Shown: positions 25,197-33,986, counted from the first letter of the stretch. The stretch is DNA of 64,000 nucleotides from Streptomyces sp. NBC_01465 (GCF_036227325.1 NZ_CP109467.1:8990001-9054000); one strand, 5' to 3'. A program made the numbers and translations. The notes: a model not told the origin generated them from the letters alone.

Positions 25197-27525
25197 GGGC
25201 GTTCACCTTCTCAGGCTGCAGGGCCGGGGTGTCGGCGACGTCGGAGCGCCAGGTCCACACGAGCCGGCTGTGGGTCTTGTCCACCACGTGGCCTGCGGGC
25301 AGCTCGCCGTCCGGAGTTCCGGCGGGATGCACCGCCAACTCGGGGTATCCACGGGCGCGTTCGTGGGCGTCCCAGCGTCGTACGGCGGCGGCGAGCTGTT
25401 CGGCAAGGGCGCGCCCGGAGGGTCCGAAGCCGTGGGCCAGGAACTCTGCCCGGCGCTCTTCGGGTGTGGGGCCTTCCTGGACGGGGATGAGGGTCAGGTA
25501 GGCGAGGGAGTCGTCCACTGTGATCGCGGCGGCGTCCGAGCCCCCCGGGAGCGTGGTGATGCCACTGTCTGTTTCACGGTTGCGGGCGAGGCGGCAGAAG
25601 CCGGGCAGCGTGGTGGCGAGGAAGAGCTGCAGAGTCTCGAACGACTCGTTGCCGGCCACGCTCACGCCGGTGGCCACTTCGTGGCGCGCGCCCGCGAGAG
25701 CTTCGTCCAGACCGGCGGGTTGGGCGGGTGCGCCGTCGGGGAACCGCAGTTGCAGTTCGCCGGAGGCGAGGTCGACGACGGGGACGGTGCGGGCAGCGGG
25801 ACCGCGGTCGCGGACGAACCCGCAGAACTGGAAGTCCGTGGCCCGCAGCACCCGGCCCTGCTTGCGGAAGGCGGTGGCACGCGTGTACCCGTGCACTTCC
25901 AACGGGAGCACAAGATAACGGCCGTCGGCGAGCTGGTCGCGCCAGGCGGGGGCAATGTCCCAGCAGTTGTAAGTGATCACCGACGCGTCGAAGCCACCGC
26001 GGGGCATGTGCTCGGCGGCGCCGTCGCTGGCAGATCCGAGCAGCGCGGTGACGCGACCGCTGCCGGCCTCACCGGTCAGCCGGCGTGTACGGCGCACGAC
26101 CCATGGGGCGAGGTCGGCGGTGATCACGCGGCCGGCCTGGCCCACGATGTGCGCGATCAGTTCGGCGTTGTAGCCGCCCGATCCGCCCTCGAAAACCGTC
26201 ATCCCCTCGGTCAGACGCAGGTACTCGGCCATGCGGGCCTGGAGCCAGGCCGCGGACACGGAACTAGTCGGCTGGGCAAGGCTGTTGTGCTCGGTCACTA
26301 CGGCCAGGTCGCTGTGGTACGCGGTCCGCAGAGGGCTCTCGGGCGTGAAACGGTGCCGCGGCACCGCACGCAGCGCCCGCTGAACCGGCAGGGAGGGAGC
26401 CCAGCCGCCGGCAATGACCCGGTCAGCCATCCGCTCGCGCCGCTCGACCGCCTCAACCGGCTCCCCGGGCACCGGCGGGCAGACGCTGTCGACCAGATAC
26501 ATGGGCGCGGAGGGCACGTACGGAAGGACCCCCGGCCAGATGAGGTCCAGAGCCCGAGCGTCGGCGGCCGACAGCCGGTCAAGACGGCGCAGGGCGTGCA
26601 GCGGGTGCCAGCCCACCTGCCCGAACTGCTCCGGCTTCAGATGCTGGTCCTGCCCGGTGTGAGCGGAGATGCGGACCACGATGCTCGACCTCGCCAGGCC
26701 CCCCGGGGCATCGAGGTGCACTCCGAGGACATGCGCGTCGCCCGGCTCGGCCACCACGCCGGTCTGCTCGGCCAGGGCGCGCACCGCCGTGTCCTCGAAT
26801 CCTTCTCCCGGCACGGCCGATGCGCCGGGCAGCTCCCACCCCTGTTGCGAACGGCCCAGCAGGACTCGGCCCTGGGCGTCGGTGACCACAGTGCGTACTT
26901 CAGTCACCGAACTCGGCTGTGGGGGAGGGATGCTCGTGATGTGCACGGCGGGCTTCTTCAGCCCGCGCAGGACCAGAACGGCCATGCCGGTCGCGTCGAA
27001 GCGTTGTGCCTGGCCCCACATGCTCATCAGGTGGGCGACCTCGTCCTCGTCGAGGGCCACGCCCCGCCGCTCGGCGGGGGTGGTCGCGGCGAGGGGCGTG
27101 ATGACGACGAGGGCACCGTTCTTGCGCAGCCGGCCGCCCAGCGTGCGGGTCAGGCGCGTGCGGTCGCGCAGGAACGCGTACACCATCCGCAGGACGATCA
27201 GGTCGTAGCCGTCTGAGTGCAGTGTCGAGAGGTTGGCACGCTCGATGTCCAGCTGCTGCCAGCTGACGGCTCGGTGGGAGGGATCGTCGAGATGCGCGTC
27301 GGTACTGGGGAAGGCAGCGTCGGCCCAGTCCACGGCATCGACGGCGTAGCCCATGGACGCCAAGTACAGGGCGAGTTCGCCGGCACCGCATCCCACGTCG
27401 AGAGCGCGGCCCTCGTCGGGCACGGGCACGTGCTGGGCGAGCAACGATCGCTCGTCATCGGCGAGGGGCCGGTAACGGCGGCCTTCGGCGTAGCCGCGAT
27501 TCCATTCATCTTGCGTGGTGAACAA
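25189..27525 (-). CDS. Methyltransferase-NUDIX-isoaspartyl (FxLD-type) methyltransferase fusion
   Basis: I choose the TTG at 27525 because AAGGAC lies 8 nt upstream; 778 aa. Residues 1 to about 190: class I methyltransferase with ALDVGCGAGELAL (41-53). About 205-335: NUDIX domain with a damaged box (RALAEQ in place of RExxEE at 249-254), so probably not catalytic. About 360-778: a PCMT-like domain of the methyltransferase-FxLD type, with RMADRVIAGGW, VPRHRFTPES and the signature EGGSGGYNAELIAHIVG (446-462). FxLD enzymes methylate an Asp of lanthipeptides, leading to isoaspartate. Its presence in the same cluster as a LanB fragment suggests a RiPP past. The three-domain fusion is unusual. Confidence 0.82.
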   Translation of the reverse strand: MFTTQDEWNRGYAEGRRYRPLADDERSLLAQHVPVPDEGRALDVGCGAGELALYLASMGYAVDAVDWADAAFPSTDAHLDDPSHRAVSWQQLDIERANLSTLHSDGYDLIVLRMVYAFLRDRTRLTRTLGGRLRKNGALVVITPLAATTPAERRGVALDEDEVAHLMSMWGQAQRFDATGMAVLVLRGLKKPAVHITSIPPPQPSSVTEVRTVVTDAQGRVLLGRSQQGWELPGASAVPGEGFEDTAVRALAEQTGVVAEPGDAHVLGVHLDAPGGLARSSIVVRISAHTGQDQHLKPEQFGQVGWHPLHALRRLDRLSAADARALDLIWPGVLPYVPSAPMYLVDSVCPPVPGEPVEAVERRERMADRVIAGGWAPSLPVQRALRAVPRHRFTPESPLRTAYHSDLAVVTEHNSLAQPTSSVSAAWLQARMAEYLRLTEGMTVFEGGSGGYNAELIAHIVGQAGRVITADLAPWVVRRTRRLTGEAGSGRVTALLGSASDGAAEHMPRGGFDASVITYNCWDIAPAWRDQLADGRYLVLPLEVHGYTRATAFRKQGRVLRATDFQFCGFVRDRGPAARTVPVVDLASGELQLRFPDGAPAQPAGLDEALAGARHEVATGVSVAGNESFETLQLFLATTLPGFCRLARNRETDSGITTLPGGSDAAAITVDDSLAYLTLIPVQEGPTPEERRAEFLAHGFGPSGRALAEQLAAAVRRWDAHERARGYPELAVHPAGTPDGELPAGHVVDKTHSRLVWTWRSDVADTPALQPEKVNAHE

Positions 27526-27665
27526 CGGCGAAGTCCTTACGGTGAGTGCAAGCGCTAGGTACACGGACGGAGAGCAGACGGGGGTGCCGGCTCAGACGGC
27601 CAGGCCCCACGGGCTCAGGGCGGGGATGCGACGCCGAAAGTCCTCTTGGACCGTGCGGCGACAGT

Positions 27666-29156
27666 TCACGCCCATCCCATCTCCGAATAGAGGTGACCGG
27701 CGCGGATGGCTTCGATGACGCCCCGGGTGTAGGGGACGAGGGCCTCCGGGAGCGAGGCCGGGTCCCAGAATCTCCACTCGGTGCACTTGTCCGGCTCACA
27801 TAGCTGCGGCTCGCCCCTCCAGACCCGCGCGCGGAAGAAAAGCCCCATGCGAGGCTGATCCCCGACTCGGTCGACGAGGTGGACGACGTGGACGAGTTCG
27901 ACATCATGCGGCTCGATCAGAAGGCCGGCCTCTTCGCGCGCCTCCCTGATCAGACACGCGATGGCGCTCTCCTGCTCACAGTGGCCCGCCAGGGCATGCC
28001 AAGTGGAGGGCGCGAACCCGGAATCGGGATGGCGAAGCCCGAGCAGCACGGCTCCGTCGGGGCGCTCCAGATAAAGGTGGACGCCGACCACGTTGAGGAC
28101 GGTGCCGGTGGGAGAGGCCCGTCGGCGCTCGGTCTCTGAAGGGTGACCGGCCAGGGAGCCGAGCGCGGGCGCGACGGCCTGCGAGGTGGCGGCATGACGT
28201 CGCACCAGGTCGCTGGTGGAAGGCGTGATGCGCAGACGAAGGAGGTCATCGGGAGCGAACCAGGCGAGCATCACTCCTTCCGTCAGGTGGAGTTCGCGTG
28301 GATCGCCGTTCCAGTTGCCGGCGTAGATAGCGATGGGCAGGGTCACACCGGCGTCGTCAACCGCCTCCTCGGTGCCGAACAAGGTCAGGTCGGGGATGTG
28401 CAGTCCGGCTTCTTCGCCGAGTTCGCGTCGCACCGTGTGTTCCAGGGTGGCGTCCTGGGATTCTCGGCCGCCGCCCAGCAGGGACCACATGCCCGGCTCC
28501 CAGATCCGGCCGGGGAAATAGTCGCGCAGGTGGAGCAGGTATTCACCGCGGTCGTTGTAGATCAGAGCGGAGGCATTGGCGGCCTCCAGGTCGACGGCGG
28601 GCGTGAGCTTGAGGAGCTTCTCGCGCAGGGAGGGCTGGGTCACCTGGTCCAGAGGCCGCCACTCGATGCCGCCGACTTCTTCTTCCTGCAGCACAACCGA
28701 CACCGGGTCGCCCGAGCGCAGGCGGAAGAGGAAGCGGAAGTCGAAGTGGCGGTGGCCGGGTTCGCCTTCACCCGGGCGGGCGTCGGTGTCGTGGATGTCG
28801 ATGTCGAAGGGAACGGCCTCATAGCCGGGCCACGGCACCACAGCCTCGGGTGGGATCCCGGTCTCCTCGTACAGCTCCCGCAGCGCCGCCCCTGCCAGGG
28901 ACTCGTCGTCGTGTTCTGTGTGCCCGCCGGGCGCGAGAACCCTCCCGCTCGCCAGGTGCAGCACGTGCAGGACGCGGCCGAGTTGGTCGACGAGAACGAC
29001 GCCGCAAGTGACGTGTCCGGAGAAGGTGGAGCGGCTGGCGATGTCGGCGGGCCGGTCGAGGGCTTCCAGGAGGCCGCCGAGTTGTGGTCGCTCGTGAGGG
29101 TGGTGGGCGAGGTAGGTCTCGACGGTGGTGCGGATGTGGGGGTGCGACAGCGGCAT
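27666..29156 (-). CDS. Triple-NUDIX protein
   Basis: 496 aa, ATG 29156 preceded by GTGAGG. It contains three NUDIX boxes in tandem: GGHTEHDDESLA...RELYEETGI (77-101), GGGRESQDATLE...RRELGEEAGL (229-252) and GHCEQESAIACL...REAREEAGL (391-412); the third is one residue shorter in the G-x5-E loop. Each carries the RExxEE metal-binding core. Separate linkers (about 170-195 and 315-355) divide the repeats. It should hydrolyse nucleoside-diphosphate derivatives; three active domains in one chain is rare and suggests three related substrates or a chain of steps. It is part of the minus-strand NUDIX cluster. Confidence 0.88.
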   Translation of the reverse strand: MPLSHPHIRTTVETYLAHHPHERPQLGGLLEALDRPADIASRSTFSGHVTCGVVLVDQLGRVLHVLHLASGRVLAPGGHTEHDDESLAGAALRELYEETGIPPEAVVPWPGYEAVPFDIDIHDTDARPGEGEPGHRHFDFRFLFRLRSGDPVSVVLQEEEVGGIEWRPLDQVTQPSLREKLLKLTPAVDLEAANASALIYNDRGEYLLHLRDYFPGRIWEPGMWSLLGGGRESQDATLEHTVRRELGEEAGLHIPDLTLFGTEEAVDDAGVTLPIAIYAGNWNGDPRELHLTEGVMLAWFAPDDLLRLRITPSTSDLVRRHAATSQAVAPALGSLAGHPSETERRRASPTGTVLNVVGVHLYLERPDGAVLLGLRHPDSGFAPSTWHALAGHCEQESAIACLIREAREEAGLLIEPHDVELVHVVHLVDRVGDQPRMGLFFRARVWRGEPQLCEPDKCTEWRFWDPASLPEALVPYTRGVIEAIRAGHLYSEMGWA

Positions 29157-29208
29157 GGTTGTACCTCACAGCGGCGGTAAGCGGAACGGGGTGGGGCGGT
29201 CGTTCGTG

Positions 29209-30276
29209 TCAGCTCAGCCGCATCCCCTCCGCGCGGAATTCCTCGATGGCAGCGGGGCGAGCGACGGGCAGGGCCCAGCGCTCCTGTGCCGTTTCAGCGG
29301 CGAGTTGGGCTTGCCGCGCTCCCGGCGAGCCCCATCCCAGGAGGGCGGCTGCCTGGGCAGGGGTGGCGAGAAGGCGGGCGAACGGGCGGCCGGTGGCGAG
29401 GTCGACGGCCGCCGGCCCGATGCCGGTGACACGGGCGGCGAGGCGGAGCCTGGCGCTGGGCCCCACTCCGCCGAAGACCTCGCCTGCCTCATCGAGCACC
29501 CAGCCCAGTCGCACCGGGTCATTCAGGGTGTGCTGGGCTTCCTCGGCGGCTTCGCGGTGGAGGCTGACCTCGGGCGACCTGACGGTCATCTCCACGGTGC
29601 CGCCGGGCAGCATGGGCAAGGCACCGCGGGGGCCGGGGTCGGCGACGAGGACGACCCGGCCGTCGGGAACGAAGCACCACGCCCAGGCTTGCTGCACGGC
29701 GAGCCGCTCAGGGACGGGGGCACGGTTGAAGGGGCTGTCCCACAGAGGGCGGTAGCGGACGTGGACGTCATGTCGATCCAGCGCCGGCACGTCGAAGAGG
29801 TGCCGGCCGTCGGCGAGGTGGGCGGTAGCGGTGTTTCCGAGTCGGGCACGGTAGGCGGCGAGCATGATCTGCCCATCCACGGGGCGCAGCCGCTGTACCG
29901 CGTCCCGGGTTTCGAGGAACGCGTACTCGGACAGCTCCTCGTGCGGCAGTCGGATCGCCTTCACTTGGTCGGATGTGAGGGTTCCGCCGTCGAAGACGGC
30001 GTTGATGGCGACCAGTTTGACCGCGGCAGCGATGCCCTGGCCCACTTCCGTGACGCCGACGGTGATCAGCGAGCGGCGGTCGGTGCGCCAGGCCAGGGCG
30101 ACGGTTCGCCCGATGAGGAAGGGCAGGGACTTCAGCGCACCCCACAAGGTGAGGTCGAGGCGGGAGTACTCGTGCTTGCTCCACCCCGAGTCGTAGCGCA
30201 ACGGCCCGCCGAACAGCTCCATTTCCGAGCTGGAGACGGTGGCCTTCTCCATCCGAGGGTGCCGCAACAGCCTCAT
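29209..30276 (-). CDS. ABC-transporter/NUDIX chimeric protein
   Basis: 355 aa; its ATG (30276) overlaps the stop of the upstream NUDIX gene (ATGA). Residues about 20-93 match the N-terminus of Streptomyces ABC exporters (GGPLRYDSGWSKHEYSRLDL, then a hydrophobic LPFLIGRTVALAWRTDRR), and from residue 95 the sequence is the C-terminal half of a NUDIX protein (FDGGTLTSDQVKAIRLPHEE, AFLETRDAVQRLRP). A second NUDIX-like domain follows (about 195-320) with REAAEE at 241-246. The junction between unrelated families near residue 94 (about base 29995) looks like an illegitimate recombination, so function is doubtful. Confidence 0.65.
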   Translation of the reverse strand: MRLLRHPRMEKATVSSSEMELFGGPLRYDSGWSKHEYSRLDLTLWGALKSLPFLIGRTVALAWRTDRRSLITVGVTEVGQGIAAAVKLVAINAVFDGGTLTSDQVKAIRLPHEELSEYAFLETRDAVQRLRPVDGQIMLAAYRARLGNTATAHLADGRHLFDVPALDRHDVHVRYRPLWDSPFNRAPVPERLAVQQAWAWCFVPDGRVVLVADPGPRGALPMLPGGTVEMTVRSPEVSLHREAAEEAQHTLNDPVRLGWVLDEAGEVFGGVGPSARLRLAARVTGIGPAAVDLATGRPFARLLATPAQAAALLGWGSPGARQAQLAAETAQERWALPVARPAAIEEFRAEGMRLS

Positions 30277-30749
30277 TGGTGCCCCTCCGTCGCTGCCGGT
30301 GCCCAGTTCACCGGCGTGTACAGGGATCCCGCAGAGAAGGCGCGCAGGACGGCGGCGGTGTAGGGGTGGCAGTCGGCAGGAGGCTGGGAGGGCTGTGCCC
30401 ATACGAGTCCGGTGTGCTTGTCGGGTTCGGCGTTGAACGGCTCGCCCTGCCAGCGTTGCGCCATGAAGACGGTGCCGAGCCGGCCGCCCGCTTCGCCGCG
30501 ATAGTGGATCAACCCGCAGAATTCCAGGTTCTCTTCGTCGACCGTGACTCCGACTTCCTCGTGGGCCTCGCGCAGGGCGCCGGCCGAGACCGTTTCCCCG
30601 TCCTCGAGATGGCCTCCGACAACGGTGAGCAGTCCGGGCGCGTACTCCGCATCCGCTGCGCGGCGTACCAGCAGGACGCGTCCGTCCGAGCGCTGCAGTA
30701 CGGCCAGGACATCGACGATCGTGCGGTATCGCTGTGATGCCTCTGTCAC
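30273..30749 (-). CDS. NUDIX hydrolase
   Basis: GTG at 30749 with GGGGAGG upstream; 158 aa. The start overlaps the stop of the phosphotransferase gene (GTGA). The NUDIX box GGHLEDGETVSAG...REAHEEVGV (45-68) is complete, and VLAVLQRSDGRVLLVRRA precedes it. A single-domain hydrolase of nucleoside-diphosphate-linked or other pyrophosphate substrates. Both sides are translationally coupled, so kinase, NUDIX and the chimeric protein are made together. Confidence 0.9.
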   Translation of the reverse strand: MTEASQRYRTIVDVLAVLQRSDGRVLLVRRAADAEYAPGLLTVVGGHLEDGETVSAGALREAHEEVGVTVDEENLEFCGLIHYRGEAGGRLGTVFMAQRWQGEPFNAEPDKHTGLVWAQPSQPPADCHPYTAAVLRAFSAGSLYTPVNWAPAATEGHQ

Positions 30750-31633
30750 AGTTCCTCCCCGGCGGTGAGGCGTGCGAGCGTGCGGTGGCCGCGTTCCACG
30801 ATTGTGTGGTCGCCGTGGGCCGATCCCCACGCGATGGCGCTCGCCGCGTCGAGCGCGCCCAGGCAGCGCAGGGCCTGGTGTTCATCGAAGGTGAGGTCGC
30901 GGCCGAAGCCCTCGAAGAATGCGTTCCGCAGCGCCGGATCATCGGCCCAGGGGCCTCCGGCGAGTTTGATGAAGTCGTAGACCTGGACATAGGGGCGGGA
31001 GCGTTCGTAGTCGATGACTCCCAGACGGCGGGCATCGGTGTGCCACAGCCAGTTCCGTTCCTGGAAGTCTCCGTGTACGAAGCCGAGGGGCAATGGGCCG
31101 AGCTCGTTCAAGGCTTCGGCATGCAAACGAACGAGTTTGTACTCGGGCTCGGTGAGCAGGGTGCCAGCGTCCTGCAGGTGGCGCTCGGCTCCCTGCGCGG
31201 CACGCGCCAGCTCGGCGAGGGCCTCGCCTCGTTCGTCCCGGACGAGTTCCTGTTCACCGTGAAACTTCCGTAGCCAGGCTCCGGCCTGCCGGTGGATCGC
31301 GCCGTGCGTTGACGGGATACGGGGCAGCGTCTTGATCGGCTCGCCAGGTACTTGGGTCAGGAGCAGAGCCAGGTGCGTGGGACGGGAAGCAAGGAGGCGG
31401 GGCGCCTGGCGCGGTTCCAATGCCGGGACACAGGATCGGTATGCCCGCGTCTCACGGGCGAAGAAGCTCGGGGTCGGCGAGATCTTCAAGAACACCGAGC
31501 GTCGACCTGACGTGATGCGCCACACCCGGGAGTTGCTCCGGGGCATCGACGCGTCCTGCACGAAGTCGATCGGCTCGACGAAATGCTCGACCCAGGCCAG
31601 CAATGTGGCAGGGGGCTGTGTGTGCTGGTTCAC
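30746..31633 (-). CDS. APH/choline-kinase-type phosphotransferase
   Basis: 295 aa, GTG 31633, overlapping the stop of the 47-codon ORF upstream. Kinase landmarks: VFLK (ATP-binding Lys50), Glu61, catalytic loop FVHGDFQERN with Asp189 and Asn194, and VIDYE with metal-binding Asp208. The fold is that of APH/choline kinases that phosphorylate aminoglycosides, macrolides or other small alcohols. In a biosynthetic cluster it may be self-resistance or a pathway step; the substrate is not predictable. Coupled (GTGA) to the following NUDIX gene. Confidence 0.85.
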   Translation of the reverse strand: MNQHTQPPATLLAWVEHFVEPIDFVQDASMPRSNSRVWRITSGRRSVFLKISPTPSFFARETRAYRSCVPALEPRQAPRLLASRPTHLALLLTQVPGEPIKTLPRIPSTHGAIHRQAGAWLRKFHGEQELVRDERGEALAELARAAQGAERHLQDAGTLLTEPEYKLVRLHAEALNELGPLPLGFVHGDFQERNWLWHTDARRLGVIDYERSRPYVQVYDFIKLAGGPWADDPALRNAFFEGFGRDLTFDEHQALRCLGALDAASAIAWGSAHGDHTIVERGHRTLARLTAGEEL

Positions 31634-31773
31634 GCCACCCGCCTCCGATCCGGGTCTCCCGCGACGAGAGCGACGGCCAGGAACGCGGCGCGATGTCGTC
31701 GCGTCCGTGTGGGGCAGGGATGGGGTCGCTCGAACACAAGGTGAACTCCAGTCACATCTCGTTGACGCTTCAT
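31630..31773 (-). CDS. 47-aa ORF with a strong ribosome binding site
   Basis: The ATG at 31773 is preceded by AAGGAGGCCAC, a near-perfect site, and the stop overlaps the GTG of the kinase gene (GTGA). The peptide starts MKRQRDVTGVHLVFERPHPC and is Arg-rich with a hydrophobic AAFLAVALVAG near the end; it has only one Cys and few Ser/Thr, so it is not a typical lanthipeptide precursor. It may be a leader, a small coupled protein or a translational-coupling device. Confidence 0.4.
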   Translation of the reverse strand: MKRQRDVTGVHLVFERPHPCPTRTRRHRAAFLAVALVAGDPDRRRVA

Positions 31774-32089
31774 GTGGCCTCCTTGATCGGCGAACCGGAC
31801 AGGTGCTCGGATAACTGGGCCCATCCGTGCCTCGTAACGGTGTCGTGAGTGCGATCTGCCGCTCGAAAGTTCGATTGCATGTGTGCGGGCGGGCCGAGGT
31901 GGGGTTGGCGGCCGTGATCTCGTTTTCGATTCACTCGCGCGAGGTGAAGCACCCGATCGAGGACTGGCGTGTCGCGCGGCGGAGCCTTGCGGGTTCCCGT
32001 CGGGCGGCCGGCGAGCTGAAGTCGTGAGTCGGGCCACGTGGTGAGGTGCCCAACTCCGGGGATGCCGGGCGTTCCACGCGAGATAGAGA
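31774..32089. other. Intergenic upstream of the kinase operon
   Basis: About 316 bp between the LanB scar and the 47-aa ORF. A long open frame crosses it but the sequence has no family content; it probably holds the promoter of the downstream minus-strand operon. No clear hexamers can be assigned. Confidence 0.3.
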
Positions 32090-33137
32090 TCATTTTTCCC
32101 CAATTGGGCAAGCGTGTTCTGGGAAGCCGACGCTGCGGCGGATGACCCCGTGACTCGTGATCAAGGCGGCTGCGAGTAGCTCGCTGAGGTACTCGGGGAG
32201 CGTCCCGGATTCCAGCCCGCAGGCGTGCAGCAGCGCGCGGCAGGCATTCTGCTCCTGTCCGGTGGCGAGGACACTGAACAGTGGGTACGTAAAGGCCTCT
32301 CGGGCGACGTAACCATCGGTTGTTCTGACTGCCCTGCGGTACAAGTTGGCCACCACCAGGCGTGCGGCCGGGTCCTCGGGTGAGCCGGCCACGTCCAGCA
32401 GCGTGAGTCCGAGCCTCGTGTCGAAGACGGCCATGCCCGGGGCATCTGGCCGGTTGAGGAAGGCGGTCACCAGCTTGTCCAGGGAGCGTCGCCAGGGCCA
32501 CCCGGAGCTCGGCCGCGTCGAGGGCCGCAGGGCCGCCGAACCGCGCAGTCTCCGGATGGTAGGTCTCCACGCTGGTGTGGGTGATCAGATCGCGGCGGCG
32601 GAGCTGTTCGCTCCACGTGCCGATGCGCTCGAAGACCGCGCCAAGGGTGTCGGGCTCGCAGACAAGGCGAAGGCGGAGGTGTTCGTCGGGGTCGGGATAG
32701 CGGATGAACCAGCAGAGTGGATCGCCCAGTTCCCTGAGCAGCGCCGGCAGATGCCGGGTCAAGATGGGATTTTGCCGGTCGCGACGCCCGTGGAGATGGA
32801 GATAGAGGCGGTTCCCACCGCCGGGCAGGTGCCCGTGCTCGCGGCTGACGACGGGGGCTGTCGTTGTTCGCACCGGGGCCCGGTTCTGGACTGCGGCCAG
32901 GGGGATCACCGCTTCGTGGGCCCGGCCGCCGGTCCAGCCCAGGTCCTGGGCGCGGGGAGCGGGGTGCAGGATCACCGTGCCGTCGCGGTCTAACCGAGCC
33001 CGCAGCAAGGCCCGGTGGGAGCTCTCCGCCAGATCCAGAGCAAGGCCCTGGTCCGCTTCGGCCAGGTACACCCGCTCGGGAAGGCGGACCTTGCGGCACC
33101 ACCGGGCGAGGTCAGCACGTGCCGCCAAGGGATCGCT
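32090..33137 (-). pseudogene. LanB-type lantibiotic dehydratase, C-terminal scar (frameshifted)
   Basis: The frame from 33137 reads SDPLAARADLARWCRKVRLP, then the SpaB_C (thiopeptide-type/elimination) domain: GGNRLYLHLHGRRDRQNPIL, LPALLRELGDPLCWFIRYPD and LRLRLVCEPDTLG. At about 32495 the homology moves to another frame (SLDKLVTAFLNRPDAPGM) and runs to a stop at 32090. The roughly 700-residue glutamylation domain is absent; the scar begins directly after the phosphatase stop. It therefore cannot dehydrate Ser/Thr. It shows that a class I lanthipeptide or related cluster once existed here. Confidence 0.75.
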
Positions 33138-33788
33138 TCATACCGGTTGACCCAGCGGTCCGCTGTCCTGCGGCTCGTTTCTGGATGGTCCGACCGGCAG
33201 TCCGGCCCAGGACACGACCTGCCAGGCGCCTTCAGCGCTGCGGTCGACGATCACGACACCGGTGTTGTCCAACTCGCGTTTCTTTGCGTCGTGGACGGAG
33301 AAGTTGTCGGTGCGGGCGGCCAGCCAGACGCGGATCGCCACGCCGTGACTGACCATCACGACCGTCTCCAGGCCGCTTAGGACGGCCTCGTCGATGACGT
33401 TGTCGAACCGTTCCAGCACCTCCAGGCCGCTCTCGCCTCCGGGTACGCGGGGTGTCGGATCGGTGGGCCAGTTGAAGACGAGCCTCAGGAACGCGGTGTG
33501 CGAGGCGTGGTCGCTGGCGCCTTCCCAGTGCCCGGCAGAGACCTCCCGGATTCCGTCGCGGATCAGCACCGGCAGTCCGCGGTCCGCGGCGAGCGGGGCC
33601 GCAGTCAGTTCGGTGCGCTGGTGGGTGGATGCGTAGAGGGCGTCGATCTTCTCGTTGGCCAGGGTGCCGACCAAGGCGGCGGCCTGTTGGCGGCCAAGGC
33701 GGGTCAGCTCGGGACCGGGGATGGTGGTGTGCATGGTGTACGCGACATTGGCGGGGGTCTGGCCGTGGCGGATCAGAATCAGGCGCAT
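33138..33788 (-). CDS. Histidine phosphatase family protein
   Basis: 216 aa, ATG 33788. It starts MRLILIRHGQTPANV with the RHG catalytic motif (His8 is the phospho-acceptor), has AAALVGTLANEKIDALYAST, the proton donor region IREVSAGHWEG, and ETVVMVSHGVAIRVW with the second catalytic His. It dephosphorylates small phosphometabolites in the cytoplasm. It is at the head of the minus-strand NUDIX cluster and fits phosphate-ester chemistry there. The gene appears intact; a LanB fragment in the same frame follows its stop. Confidence 0.9.
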   Translation of the reverse strand: MRLILIRHGQTPANVAYTMHTTIPGPELTRLGRQQAAALVGTLANEKIDALYASTHQRTELTAAPLAADRGLPVLIRDGIREVSAGHWEGASDHASHTAFLRLVFNWPTDPTPRVPGGESGLEVLERFDNVIDEAVLSGLETVVMVSHGVAIRVWLAARTDNFSVHDAKKRELDNTGVVIVDRSAEGAWQVVSWAGLPVGPSRNEPQDSGPLGQPV

Positions 33789-33986
33789 GGCGCCATACTC
33801 GCCGCGCGCCCTCGATTCGGGCAGGGGGCCTCGGCTACGGGTCGTCGGTGCTCCGCGAGCCGATCAAGAGATTCAACTCCGCCCGAGCGGGGGCGAACCG
33901 GCCAGAGGCATGGCTCGCCCGTGGGGAAAGCCGCCGCAGCGGAGAAAGACCGGACCCGGGTCGGATGGCGGCAGTACGTTGGGCCG

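Noticed and set aside
31770..33128. Single open frame of 452 codons as a complete LanB-type gene
   Set aside because: Only the first roughly 210 codons have SpaB_C content; after about 32495 the homology moves to another frame, so the long open frame is partly accidental.
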